NCBI RefSeq assembly: GCF_900156875.1
Contig: NZ_LT707409.1
Span: 10,923 to 74,922 of the forward strand
Source: Robertmurraya dakarensis
GTDB taxonomy: Bacteria; Bacillota; Bacilli; Bacillales; Cytobacillaceae
Reading direction: 5' to 3'
Length of the DNA: 64,000 nt
This document shows, piece by piece, positions 51,044 through 60,550 of this stretch. The notes below the pieces were generated by a model that had not been told where the DNA came from, did not search any database, and was given only the letters and a program-made list of their open reading frames with translations. Within the stretch, counting starts at the first letter, position 1, and each line of letters starts with the position of its first letter. A program made the translations under genes and the position numbers.

Positions 51044-52846
51044 TTGAAATATAAAGATACTTGGGATTTAGAAGCAATTTTTCCAGGAGGTACAAGATCT
51101 ACGCAGTTGCAAACTAAGTTACATTCTATTAAGGAAGAAATCAGAGAATATAAGACATTGATTTTAGGCTTAAGTGAAGATCAATATGGAGATGTATTAA
51201 AAGCAATTTTAAAGAAACAGGAAAGTCTTGAAAAAGGGATTGGTCAATGCCGCACTTTTGTGCAAATGTGGCATGATGCTTACACAAATGATGAATACGC
51301 AAATGTCGTGATGGGACAGGTGATGGACTTATCGAGTGAAGAAGAGAATCTTTCAACGATATTGACAAAGAAAATTGTGGCTATCCCTGATGGTGACTGG
51401 CAAAGTCTGATGAAGGATGAGGAACTAAAAGAGGTATCATTTGCTTTAAACGAGATCCGTGATCAAGGGAAGCGCCTATTATCGGAAGCGGAAGAAAAAC
51501 TCATTACAGATTTAAATAAAGATGGATTAGCCGGATGGAGCAATTTATATGATACCGCTGTTTCGATCATGACGATCCCTTTTACGGACCAGGAGGGGAA
51601 CACAACGGAGTATTCTGTAGGCCAGGCGATGAATCGTATGTATGCAGACCCGGATCCTAACGTGCGTAAACAGCTTTTTGAGAATTGGGAAGAAGCTTGG
51701 ACGAAATTTGCGCCCATCTTTGCCGAAACGTTAAATCATTTAGACGGATACAGAATTACGCTGCAAAAAGCACATAATCGAGAACATTACTTGGATGAAC
51801 CATTGGAATATAACCGGATGTCCAAGGAAACCCTTGATGCGATGTGGAATGCAGTCAGTAAGCATAAACAGCCTTTTATTAATTTCTTAAACCAAAAGGC
51901 AAAAATATTAGGCATGGAAAAATTAGGATGGCAGGATGTGGATGCACCGATTGCATTAGGGGATGCAAAGCCGCCAAGTTTTACCTATGATGATGCATGT
52001 GATTTTGTTATCGAAAACTTTGCTGCGTTTGGACCAAAGCTTTCATCCTTTGCAAAGCATGCTTTGGAAAATCGCTGGGTAGAAGCAGAGGATCGAACCA
52101 ATAAGCGGCCGGGAGGTTATTGCGAAGAACTGCCTGAATTTGAAGAATCGCGCATTTTTATGACATTTACCGGTTCCACAAGTGATGTAAGTACGTTAGC
52201 GCATGAATTAGGGCATGCGTATCACAGCTACGTGATGAGGGATCTGCCTAATCTAAACCGCAGCTATGCCATGAACGTGGCGGAAACAGCTAGTACTTTT
52301 GCTGAAACAATTATTAGTAATGCCACGGTAACTAAAGCAAAATCGAATAGTGAGAAAATCACTCTATTAAATAGCAAAATTGAAAATGCAACGGCGATGT
52401 TCATGAACATTCACGCCCGGTTCTTGTTTGAGAAATCCTTTTATGAGGAACGTTCAGAAGGAATTGTGTCCGAGCAGAGAATCAATGAACTAATGCTGAA
52501 AGCGCAGAAGGAAGCATATGGGGACTCTTTGTCAACTTACCATCCGCACTTTTGGTGCAGCAAACTGCATTTCTTTATTGATGATGTGCCGTTCTACAAT
52601 TTTCCGTATACATTTGGGTACTTATTCAGCCTAGGGATTTACTCTGAATATTTAAAGAATCCAGATGACTTCGAGGGAAAATATATTGCGCTGCTTCGTG
52701 ACACGGGTTCCATGAAGGTTGAAGACTTAGCGATGAAACATTTGGGAGTCGATATGACGAAATCATCATTTTGGGAAGCTGGCATAAAGCTGATGGCAAA
52801 AGACGTCGAGGAATTTATCAATTTAACGAATGAAGCTATGAAATAG
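51044..52846 (+). CDS. pepF: M3-family oligoendopeptidase F
   Basis: A 600-residue zinc endopeptidase acting on oligopeptides in the cytoplasm. The HEXXH motif is H387-E-L-G-H391 in LAHELGHAYHSYVM, and the third ligand Glu is in NVAETASTFAETII. RPGGYCEELPEFEESRIFMT and PFYNFPYTFGYLFSLGIYSE are family typical. The TTG at 51044 follows AGGAGTGAGG and is preferred to an ATG 14 codons upstream that overlaps the AIM24 stop. Confidence 0.93.
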   Translation: MKYKDTWDLEAIFPGGTRSTQLQTKLHSIKEEIREYKTLILGLSEDQYGDVLKAILKKQESLEKGIGQCRTFVQMWHDAYTNDEYANVVMGQVMDLSSEEENLSTILTKKIVAIPDGDWQSLMKDEELKEVSFALNEIRDQGKRLLSEAEEKLITDLNKDGLAGWSNLYDTAVSIMTIPFTDQEGNTTEYSVGQAMNRMYADPDPNVRKQLFENWEEAWTKFAPIFAETLNHLDGYRITLQKAHNREHYLDEPLEYNRMSKETLDAMWNAVSKHKQPFINFLNQKAKILGMEKLGWQDVDAPIALGDAKPPSFTYDDACDFVIENFAAFGPKLSSFAKHALENRWVEAEDRTNKRPGGYCEELPEFEESRIFMTFTGSTSDVSTLAHELGHAYHSYVMRDLPNLNRSYAMNVAETASTFAETIISNATVTKAKSNSEKITLLNSKIENATAMFMNIHARFLFEKSFYEERSEGIVSEQRINELMLKAQKEAYGDSLSTYHPHFWCSKLHFFIDDVPFYNFPYTFGYLFSLGIYSEYLKNPDDFEGKYIALLRDTGSMKVEDLAMKHLGVDMTKSSFWEAGIKLMAKDVEEFINLTNEAMK

Positions 52847-52855
52847 TTCCACATG

Positions 52856-52885
52856 AAAGGCTGCTTATAAAAGCGGCCTTTTCAA
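52856..52885. terminator. Terminator
   Basis: AAAGGCTGC (52856-52864) pairs with GCGGCCTTTT (52873-52882) with one mismatch. Between pepF and the convergent CBO0543 gene. Confidence 0.7.
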
Positions 52886-52930
52886 GTTTTTGAAGCAGCG
52901 CTAAATTAAGTCGCGGATTAGTATATCACT

Positions 52931-53491
52931 CTACTTGCAGCAAGCATCTGAGAATGCTTCTCTTTTTGTTAACCAATCAGCAAATATGTAAATAAGAGCA
53001 TAAATCGGAAGGGAACAAATATAATGCCAGCCAGTTAACACATAGTAGCCTGCCCATACAAAAATTGGCTCCCCTGCAAATGATGTTAATGTACCGAAAA
53101 ATAATCCTTTTTTCCAAGGTGCGATATGTGGTTTCGTTTGAATTAGAAACATGATTGCGACGGGTAACATACAAAAATTGAACGGAAGCCATGCGGGAAA
53201 GGTGGGGGTCATTTTCCCTGTATAATACCAGAGCCCCATCGCAACACCGATGTAATCCAAACAAACCGATATTAGGATCACGGTGATTCCAGCATACAAA
53301 AGGCGGTGAGTACTTTCTTTTTTGCGATAAAATATCCAAAATCCCCATGCCCCGATTGATAGTAAAACAGATAACCACCAATCCCAGTGAAAGAATGTGT
53401 ATTCTAGCCAGAGTTCTCCATAATTTGTATGTAGTTCGCGAAAATTATGAAATAACTGTTCCACATTCTCCATTTTCTGTTCTTTATCCAA
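52931..53491 (-). CDS. CBO0543-family membrane protein
   Basis: A 186-residue protein with five helices. Family pattern: FFHWDWWLSVLLSIGAWGFW, VCLDYIGVAMGLWYYTGKM, LPFNFCMLPVAIMFLIQTKP, FAGEPIFVWAGYYVL and SLPIYALIYIFADWL. Function unknown; very frequent in Bacilli in several paralogues. TTG start 53491 with GAGGTGA about seven bases upstream; a GTG three codons earlier overlaps that site. Confidence 0.87.
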   Translation of the reverse strand: MDKEQKMENVEQLFHNFRELHTNYGELWLEYTFFHWDWWLSVLLSIGAWGFWIFYRKKESTHRLLYAGITVILISVCLDYIGVAMGLWYYTGKMTPTFPAWLPFNFCMLPVAIMFLIQTKPHIAPWKKGLFFGTLTSFAGEPIFVWAGYYVLTGWHYICSLPIYALIYIFADWLTKREAFSDACCK

Positions 53492-53716
53492 GCAGTTCAC
53501 CTCTTATTTTAGAAGTTTCTACTAGTATCTCCTCCATCACATTGATACAGTCACAGTTCACTTATGTTATTGAGGGGGATACTGGTAAAATGAAGAAGAT
53601 AAACCAATAAAAAGAGGGTATAACACTTCTTCTTATCAAGGTATGATGAATCTCGTTGGGACACCAACAAACAAAGGTTACGAGACAAAATCTACCAATG
53701 AAGAGAGTGTTGTTAT

Positions 53717-54667
53717 TTGAAAAAAAAGTCCATCGCGTCAATTGCCGCAATCGGCATTATGTCCTTCAGTTTTTCGTACCAGGCAAGTGCACATGAATTA
53801 ACATATACTGTTAAATCTGGTGATACCCTTTGGAAAGTTGCCTCTGTTCATCAACTTTCTGTTTCAGAGTTAATGAGATTTAATAGTTTAACATCTTCCA
53901 TGATTCATGTCGGTCAAGAACTATCATTAATTGCGCCGCACACACATTCAACTCCAATTTCTACTTATACCGTTAAATCAGGAGACAGTCTTTATACAAT
54001 TGCTAGAAACCATAATTTATCGGTTTCTGAATTAAAATCCATCAACCAATTGTCATCCGATATGATTTTTGTCGGACAAGTATTAAAAGTTTCAAATACA
54101 AATTCTGCTGCACCAGTTCAACCGACAAATGAAAATGTTTACCATGTCAAATCAGGTGATTCTCTTTGGAAAATTGCTAATGACAACGGATTAACGGTTG
54201 CACAAATTAAGGAATATAATCAGTTAACATCTGATTCTATTTATGTTGGACAAGTGCTGAAATTAACTTCACAAGTAACAGTCCCCCCAGCACCGTTGAT
54301 AACGCCCTATAATGCAGACGCTTTAATTGCAGAAGGGAAGAAATACATCGGTGTTCCTTACGTATGGGCTGGTTCCTCACCGTCTGGCTTTGATTGCTCA
54401 GGATTTCTAAATTATGTTTTTAATCAGGTTGGAGTCTCAATCCCGCGTACTGTTGAAACCATTTGGGCTGCAGGTACACCAGTTTCAAGTCCGCAAAAGG
54501 GGGACTTAGTGTTTTTTGAAACCTATAAACCGGGTCCTAGCCATGCGGGGATATACTTAGGAAACAATGAATTCTTGCATGCAGGAACAAGTACAGGTGT
54601 AACCATATCAGATATGAATAATTCTTATTGGAAACCTCGCTATTTAGGGGCAAAGGCGGTTAGGTAG
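53717..54667 (+). CDS. LysM-NlpC/P60 cell-wall endopeptidase (LytE-like)
   Basis: A 316-residue secreted DL-endopeptidase that cuts peptidoglycan stem peptides. Signal peptide 1-25 (ends YQASA), three LysM repeats at about 29-72, 84-127 and 143-186 (each with TVKSGD(T/S)L), Ser/Pro/Thr linkers, and NlpC/P60 from about 200 with Cys227 in GFDCSGFLN, His in GPSHAGIYLG. The architecture equals LytE of B. subtilis (three LysM), and LytF/CwlS are alternatives. TTG start; terminator after the gene. Confidence 0.93.
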   Translation: MKKKSIASIAAIGIMSFSFSYQASAHELTYTVKSGDTLWKVASVHQLSVSELMRFNSLTSSMIHVGQELSLIAPHTHSTPISTYTVKSGDSLYTIARNHNLSVSELKSINQLSSDMIFVGQVLKVSNTNSAAPVQPTNENVYHVKSGDSLWKIANDNGLTVAQIKEYNQLTSDSIYVGQVLKLTSQVTVPPAPLITPYNADALIAEGKKYIGVPYVWAGSSPSGFDCSGFLNYVFNQVGVSIPRTVETIWAAGTPVSSPQKGDLVFFETYKPGPSHAGIYLGNNEFLHAGTSTGVTISDMNNSYWKPRYLGAKAVR

Positions 54668-54689
54668 ATTAATAGAAGTGGAAATTTTC

Positions 54690-54738
54690 AAACGCTTGGA
54701 ATGTCGCTGCAGTGCAGCATTATTCCAAGCGTTTTTTA
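54690..54738 (+). terminator. Strong terminator
   Basis: AACGCTTGGAAT (54691-54702) pairs with ATTCCAAGCGTT (54721-54732), with an inner GCTGCAGTGCAGC hairpin, then TTTT. Confidence 0.9.
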
Positions 54739-54883
54739 AAAAAATTTTATAAAGTATACCTTGTTACTTGTTATTGGTTGGTCGCTTGCGATTTGTATGT
54801 TTAAATTTCTGAATGTTATAACTATTATTTTTCGAAATTTTGATATATAATTTAATAGATTGTAAATTATTGGGAGTGATACT

Positions 54884-57109
54884 GTGAGAAACTTTAAAAA
54901 AACTAGTATGTTAGCGTTGTCTACCGTCATGTCATTTGGAATTCTTGCGCCAGCCGTTAGTGCAGCACCTTTTAATGCGCAGCAGCAGGAGGTTCAATTT
55001 CGGATCGCCAAGGCTGACACAGTAGTGACAAAAAGTGAACTTATTGAGAGGTTTAGGGGAATTTTCCCTGATTTTGACTTCTTAAATGAAGGCGATTTTC
55101 ATATGAGCAGTGGACATACATATCCAGATGATGATTCGATACGCTATGAATTGGATTTCCATAAGAATCTGAACGGACATCAAGTATATGGTGGTGTAGG
55201 GTTTGTAGGCGAAAATTTAGAGCTGGAACGGTTTTACTACGAACCAATAAGAACTGCCGATTCGCTTTTCCCGCCAAAAGTAACGAGAGAAGAAGCGGAG
55301 AAAGCGGCACGTGCTTTTTTAGAGCAATTTGCTGAGGGAGAAGACTATAAGCTGAATGCTGATACCTATTACTATTCAGGCAACCAAACACTCACGGATC
55401 CGATTCGTTATTCTTTTTCTTTTGTTTCTACAAAAAATCAAATACCGTTATCAGATCAATTTGTCCAAATATCTGTGCTTGGAAATGGTGAGATAGTTGA
55501 ATACTACCGTAATTTAAATAATCATGGACCGCAAACATATGACGACATAAAGAAAGTTCAATCTGAGCAGGAAATACTAGCAAAGGTGAAAGATAATTTA
55601 GCAATTCAGTTACGATACAGATTGAATTATGATTATCGAAGCGATGAACGTTCTGTCGATTTGGTTTACCAGCCAACTGGTCAATTCTATGGTGTTCATG
55701 CCCTTTCAGGTGAATGGCAAAATGCCAGCGGCTTTACAGCTGACTTGCCTGTAGCAAAAGAAATCATTAGGGTAGCTAATAAGCCTCTGCAGCCGAAGGA
55801 GAAGAATTTTACATTAGAAAAAGTAAAAGCTCAGGCTGAAGAATTACTTGCAATAGATCATGATAACATTAATTTGTCGATTCAATCCATCGATGAAAGA
55901 CAGAATTATAATGGACAAGAAGTCATTAATATTCAGTACATGTATGAATATCAAAATGGCGGATATGGATCAGATCTTGAGTTTGATAAAGAAACAGGTG
56001 AGATTATCCAATACCATGACCTAAAGCATGAGGTCCTTAAAGAAATTGGTGAGGAAAGTGCAAGCGGCAAACCACTTTCACGTGAAAAGGCACTTGAAAG
56101 AGCAGTTGATTATTTAAAAGCGTACGCACCTTCCTATCTTCATCATTATTCCATGCCGTTAGAGGACTCTTATTTTGAGAGTGATCGTGGAATCTATTAT
56201 TTCACCTTTCCAAGAGTGGTGAATGATATTGTCGTGAATGGTGACCAAATATCAGTGACGGTTGCTGAAGATGGCTCATTATTAGGATTGAATGTGGGTT
56301 ATCAGGATGTTGAAAATTGGCCATCAAGCGAAGATATTATTTCTGAGGAAAAGGCAATGGAACTATATTCAAAAGCCTTAGGGCTAGAGCTGCAATACGT
56401 AAAAGAAGGGAATGGTAAAAAAGATCATCACTATCATCTTGTGTATCAGCTAGTATTTAATGAAAATTCGTTCAGCTTCTTAGATGCAATTACAGGTGAT
56501 TGGAAATCCATCGAACAGGATGCTGCTGACAGCCCGGTTGTTTCACACCCTTGGGCAGAAGAGGAGCTAAATTTCCTTATTCAAGCTGGTATTCTAGAAG
56601 TAGACGATGCCGGGGAGTTTAAAGGAGATGCACCTGTCACGAAAGGTGAAGGAATAGAAGTCATTATGAAGTCACTTACTCGTTTCTATGAGGGGTATTA
56701 TCCAGAACGTGAGAACGACAGTCAAACCTTCGACAATATTGGCCCTGATCACCCATTATATCAAGTGGTTGAACGTGCGGCCACAATGGAAATTCTCGAC
56801 ACGGGAAATAAAAGTTTCAATTTTGAGGCACCTTTGACAAGGGAGGAATTAGCAGTATGGTATATCCGTGCATTAGGATTAGAATCTGCCGCGGAACATC
56901 ATAAAATCTATAAGCTGGAGTTCGCTGATGCAAGGGATGTAGACTATCGAAATGTTGGTTATGTGGCGATCGCGAACGCAATTGGAGTATTAACAGCTGA
57001 TGAAAATAAATTCAGACCAGACGATAAAGTAACGTATGCGGATCTTGCCGTGTCAACATTCCGCCTCGCACGGGAAGTGTATGAAAGAGGGTCTGAATTT
57101 AGATATTAA
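54884..57109 (+). CDS. Secreted YcdB/YcdC-repeat protein with S-layer homology domains
   Basis: A 741-residue surface protein: signal peptide (residues 1-28, ends PAVSA), two YcdB/YcdC-type repeat regions with PepSY-like folds (about 35-300 and 300-560, for example EIVEYYRNLN and EIIQYHDLKHE), then three S-layer homology motifs at about 565-610, 635-680 and 690-735 (WAEEELNFLIQAGIL; GPDHPLYQVVERAATMEIL; FRPDDKVTYADLAV). SLH repeats anchor proteins to pyruvylated wall polymers. GTG start after GGGAGTGAT. Substrate or partner unknown. Confidence 0.9.
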   Translation: MRNFKKTSMLALSTVMSFGILAPAVSAAPFNAQQQEVQFRIAKADTVVTKSELIERFRGIFPDFDFLNEGDFHMSSGHTYPDDDSIRYELDFHKNLNGHQVYGGVGFVGENLELERFYYEPIRTADSLFPPKVTREEAEKAARAFLEQFAEGEDYKLNADTYYYSGNQTLTDPIRYSFSFVSTKNQIPLSDQFVQISVLGNGEIVEYYRNLNNHGPQTYDDIKKVQSEQEILAKVKDNLAIQLRYRLNYDYRSDERSVDLVYQPTGQFYGVHALSGEWQNASGFTADLPVAKEIIRVANKPLQPKEKNFTLEKVKAQAEELLAIDHDNINLSIQSIDERQNYNGQEVINIQYMYEYQNGGYGSDLEFDKETGEIIQYHDLKHEVLKEIGEESASGKPLSREKALERAVDYLKAYAPSYLHHYSMPLEDSYFESDRGIYYFTFPRVVNDIVVNGDQISVTVAEDGSLLGLNVGYQDVENWPSSEDIISEEKAMELYSKALGLELQYVKEGNGKKDHHYHLVYQLVFNENSFSFLDAITGDWKSIEQDAADSPVVSHPWAEEELNFLIQAGILEVDDAGEFKGDAPVTKGEGIEVIMKSLTRFYEGYYPERENDSQTFDNIGPDHPLYQVVERAATMEILDTGNKSFNFEAPLTREELAVWYIRALGLESAAEHHKIYKLEFADARDVDYRNVGYVAIANAIGVLTADENKFRPDDKVTYADLAVSTFRLAREVYERGSEFRY

Positions 57110-57162
57110 GGACCTTCCTCATTTAATAGAGGGAGATAAGCATAATACAATGGAGTTTTAAG

Positions 57163-57201
57163 AAAGACCTGTAAGGTTTACCTAACTTCCAGGTCTTTTG
57201 T
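57163..57201 (+). terminator. Terminator of the SLH gene
   Basis: AAAGACCTG (57163-57171) with CAGGTCTTTT (57190-57199) around an inner TAAGGTTTACCTAAC segment. Confidence 0.82.
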
Positions 57202-57287
57202 TATTTTTAGAATTAATAAAAAAATGTTTAAACATAAACAATACTGGGAAAAGAGAGGTAAGAGATTTTTTTGAGGGAGAGAGAAAA

Positions 57288-57455
57288 ATGGAGCAGAAAG
57301 AGAGTTTGTTCACCGATTTTGTGCAAAAAGATCGCTTTGAATTGAAATCGTATTTAAGTTATCTATTTAATCATTATAAAAAACACCTTCATGATGACAG
57401 AACATTAGATGAGAAAAGCAAAGAATACTCGGAAAGGCCTTATTATCCTGTTTAG
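57288..57455 (+). CDS. Small soluble protein, unknown
   Basis: A 55-residue charged protein (LFTDFVQKDRFELKSYLSYL near the N-terminus, SERPYYPV at the end). The ATG 57288 lies behind GAGGGAGAGAG, which is a good ribosome site; a longer frame upstream lacks one. No family recognised. It stands between the SLH gene and a strong promoter for the TetR gene, so its own transcription signal is unclear. Confidence 0.65.
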   Translation: MEQKESLFTDFVQKDRFELKSYLSYLFNHYKKHLHDDRTLDEKSKEYSERPYYPV

Positions 57456-57486
57456 GATATAGGGTCTTTTATTATATATCTTTAAG

Positions 57487-57552
57487 TTGACACGAAATCT
57501 GAAAAGAGTATAATAATTTTTGTACTATATGACCGAAATCGTATTTTAGTCA
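57487..57552 (+). promoter_or_regulatory. Promoter and TetR operator for the YhgE/MFS unit
   Basis: TTGACA (57487-57492) and TATAAT (57509-57514), spacer 16. Downstream, arms TGAC-CG-AAAT (57530-57539) and ATTT-TA-GTCA (57543-57552) form a 23-bp palindrome three bases apart at the centre. It lies about 20 bases before the TetR start: likely autorepression. Confidence 0.72.
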
Positions 57553-57572
57553 GTTTATCTTGAGGTGAGAAT

Positions 57573-58145
57573 ATGAGCATTGATAGAAGGCAACTCATCA
57601 TCGAAGCAGCGACAAAGTCTTTTTCTCAATTTGGCTATAAGGCAACGACGATGGACCAGGTGGCCAAGATTGCCAACGTTGGAAAAGGAACGATTTACAC
57701 CTTTTTTAAAAATAAAGAAGAGCTATTTGATGAAATTACAAATAGCTTAATAAGGGAGATGAAGGTTGCCGCAGAAGATGCTTTTCAGACAGATCTTCCT
57801 TTTTATGAAAAAGTTCATAGAGCCCTTTATCGTATTTTAGAATATCGGCTGGAACATCAATTAACCATTAAGCTTTTTCAAGAGGGAAGAGAAATGAGAA
57901 CTCCTGCTGTTATGGAAGTCATGGAAAGACTTGAACAGGGCATCATCAGCTATATTAAGGAAAAAGTAGCCCAAGCTGTGGACAAAGGTGAAATTAAGGA
58001 GTGTAATCCTGAACTAACGGCATTTGTAATGCTAAAGCTTTACATTGCTCTGATCTTTGATTGGGAGAGAAATCATGATCCGTTAACAAAGGAAGATATT
58101 GCTAAACTGCTTGAACAGTATGTTTTTAAAGGATTATCAAAGTAG
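57573..58145 (+). CDS. TetR/AcrR-family regulator
   Basis: A 190-residue regulator with the helix-turn-helix at about 10-55 (GYKATTMDQVAKIANVGKGT, IYTFFKNKEELFDEI) and a helical sensor domain. First gene of a TetR-YhgE-MFS run in one direction, with palindromes before itself and before the MFS gene. Probably senses a toxic compound exported by the neighbours. Confidence 0.92.
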   Translation: MSIDRRQLIIEAATKSFSQFGYKATTMDQVAKIANVGKGTIYTFFKNKEELFDEITNSLIREMKVAAEDAFQTDLPFYEKVHRALYRILEYRLEHQLTIKLFQEGREMRTPAVMEVMERLEQGIISYIKEKVAQAVDKGEIKECNPELTAFVMLKLYIALIFDWERNHDPLTKEDIAKLLEQYVFKGLSK

Positions 58146-58210
58146 ATGGTCCTTAATTTTTTAAACTTAAGTGACCATTTGAACAATTTGGTCATTATGG
58201 AGGGAAATTG

Positions 58211-60370
58211 ATGAAAAGTCTTTTTAAAGAGGAGCTGCTTGCTCTTTTTAAAAATAAAAAAATACTGATCCCAGTTCTAGCCGTGCTATTCATTCCCATT
58301 TTGTACAGCGGAATGTTTTTGTGGGCATTTTGGGATCCATATGGTCAATTAAGCGATCTGCCAGTAGTGGTCACAAATCAGGATAAAGGAGCCATTTTTG
58401 AAGGAGAAGAGTTAGAGCTGGGGAATGAATTAGTCGACAGGCTAAAGAAGAGTGATGACTTTAATTTTAAGTTTATGGAAAAAGAAAAAGCCTATGAGAG
58501 CCTGGAAAATCAACAATATTATTTGCTGATTGAAATTCCTGAGAACTTTTCTGAAAATGCCACCACACTGTTAGATGATGAACCTAAAAAACTAGAATTG
58601 AAATACGTTCCAAATGAAAGTTATAACTTTCTTGCATCGCAAATTGGCAGCACTGCCATTCAACAAATGAAAGCCAGCATCGCTGAAAAGGTTTCTGAAA
58701 CTTATGCTGAGACCATGTTTACAAAAGTCGAGGAACTAGCTGGGGGAATTGGGCAAGCGAGTGATGGTGCAGACCAGCTAAGTAAAGGTACACTCGAGCT
58801 AAAGGACGGCACGGAAACGCTTCATGAAAAGCTATCAGAATTAGCACGTAAATCGATTGAGTTTAATAATGGAGTAAAGACGGTTCAGTCTGGTTCTGAA
58901 GACTTAGCAGCTGGAATTGAGTCATTGGCGAATGGTCTAACTCAATTAGAAGAGGGGCATCAAGAGCTATCCCTGGCAAGCAGGAATGCTGCGGAGGGAA
59001 GTGGTAACTTGGTGCAAGGAATTACAGAGACTAGATTAGGAATGGAAAAAGCAGCGAACAAGCTGCCGGATATTATTTCAGGAACCACTGAACTTCACCA
59101 AGGTGCTGAAAGTCTAGCAGGATCACTACAATCCTGGCAAACTCAAGCAGGAAAAGTAAGTGAAGGTGTGAGCATGCTAGAGGAAAAACTCCAAATGATC
59201 CTAAGTGAAATGCCGAATGAATCACAACAAAGAAGGGAGCTTGAGGCAGCATTAAGCTCTATCAAAACTAGAACATCTGAATTAAGCGGATATGCAGGTG
59301 AACTTTCACAGGGTGCTAAGGAACTTTCAGATGGACTGGAATCCTTAAATCAAGGACAAATGGAACTGCAAAACGGTATTACTACATTGGCTGAAGGAAG
59401 TGCAAAGCTTGAAAGTGGTGCCAAACAAGTTGCAGAAGGGGAGCAGCAAATTGCCGCGGGAATGAACACATTCCATGAAAAACTGTCGGTCGCAGCTGCA
59501 GGGGCTAGTGACATTGTACAAGGATCGAAAAAGTTAACCGGTGGTTTAGATCAATTGTCAGACGGTACAAATAAAATCGTACAAGGTACAGGGCAATTAG
59601 AAGAAGGATCAGGACAATTAGTGAAGGGAACTGCTGAGATCCACGATGGAAACAGTGAATTAGCAGAAAAATTATCTCAAGGTTCAAGCGAAGCATCTTC
59701 TGTAAATGCAGATGAAAACACTTTTAACATGATGGCAAACCCTGTGGAAGTAAAAAGCGAAAAACTGAATGAAGTACCAAACTACGGAACCGGATTTGCA
59801 CCATATTTTATTTCTCTTGGTCTTTTTGTGGGAGCATTGATGATCTCGATTGTATTTCCATTAAGAGAGCCAGCAGTCGTTCCGCGAAGTGGTGTTCAAT
59901 GGTTCTTAAGTAAATTTGCCATTCTTGGAGGTATTGGAATTATTCAGGGATTGATCGCTGCGTTCGTACTTATGGCATCTCTTGGTTTAGAAGTGCAAAG
60001 TGTTCCGTTATTCTTACTATTTAGTATTGTGACTAGCTTGACCTTTATGGCGCTGATTCAATTTTTAGTATCAGCGTTTGGAGACCCGGGACGATTTGTG
60101 GCTATTTTAGTTTTAATTTTCCAATTAACCACAAGTGCAGGTACATTCCCGCTGGAGCTAATCCCTAATTTTTTACAGCCATTTAGTGTTTTCTTGCCGA
60201 TGACTTATACTGTTCAAGGTTTTAAAGCTGTTATTTCAAGCGGAAACTTAGCGTTTATGTGGCAAAATGTTTATATCTTAATAGGCTTTGCAATCATTTT
60301 TATGATTGGCAGTCTAGCGTATTTTAATTTCAAACATAAAAGACAGTTTCGAGCACTACAACATGACTAA
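58211..60370 (+). CDS. YhgE/Pip-domain ABC-2-type membrane protein
   Basis: A 719-residue protein: one helix near the N-terminus (about 16-38), an external YhgE/Pip domain, a long helical stalk (about 180-500) of repeats of the form L-x-x-G (for example GADQLSKGTLELKDGTETL, QVAEGEQQIAAG), then five helices (about 520-710) of the ABC-2 membrane type. No ATPase is attached. The family includes phage-infection proteins and type VII-linked or export proteins. ATG 58211 after GGAGGG. Confidence 0.9.
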   Translation: MKSLFKEELLALFKNKKILIPVLAVLFIPILYSGMFLWAFWDPYGQLSDLPVVVTNQDKGAIFEGEELELGNELVDRLKKSDDFNFKFMEKEKAYESLENQQYYLLIEIPENFSENATTLLDDEPKKLELKYVPNESYNFLASQIGSTAIQQMKASIAEKVSETYAETMFTKVEELAGGIGQASDGADQLSKGTLELKDGTETLHEKLSELARKSIEFNNGVKTVQSGSEDLAAGIESLANGLTQLEEGHQELSLASRNAAEGSGNLVQGITETRLGMEKAANKLPDIISGTTELHQGAESLAGSLQSWQTQAGKVSEGVSMLEEKLQMILSEMPNESQQRRELEAALSSIKTRTSELSGYAGELSQGAKELSDGLESLNQGQMELQNGITTLAEGSAKLESGAKQVAEGEQQIAAGMNTFHEKLSVAAAGASDIVQGSKKLTGGLDQLSDGTNKIVQGTGQLEEGSGQLVKGTAEIHDGNSELAEKLSQGSSEASSVNADENTFNMMANPVEVKSEKLNEVPNYGTGFAPYFISLGLFVGALMISIVFPLREPAVVPRSGVQWFLSKFAILGGIGIIQGLIAAFVLMASLGLEVQSVPLFLLFSIVTSLTFMALIQFLVSAFGDPGRFVAILVLIFQLTTSAGTFPLELIPNFLQPFSVFLPMTYTVQGFKAVISSGNLAFMWQNVYILIGFAIIFMIGSLAYFNFKHKRQFRALQHD

Positions 60371-60444
60371 AAAGCATCAGGCCAAATCTTATGGGATTTG
60401 GTCTATTGCTTTGAAACATAATTTACCAGCGTAGGAAGTGCAAT

Positions 60445-60467
60445 TTTTTATACTATTGGTATAAAAA
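60445..60467. promoter_or_regulatory. Operator-like palindrome before the MFS gene
   Basis: TTTTTATAC (60445-60453) and GTATAAAAA (60459-60467), perfect 9-bp arms five bases apart, about 84 bases before the MFS start. It is not the same sequence as the palindrome before the TetR gene, so it may bind a different regulator or form an RNA hairpin. Confidence 0.5.
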
Positions 60468-60550
60468 TGTTGTGCTTTTTGTACCTCAGGTATAGAATAG
60501 ATCAAGTGTCTAAAAAATTAAATACTAGAAAGAAAAGAGGGATGAGAGAA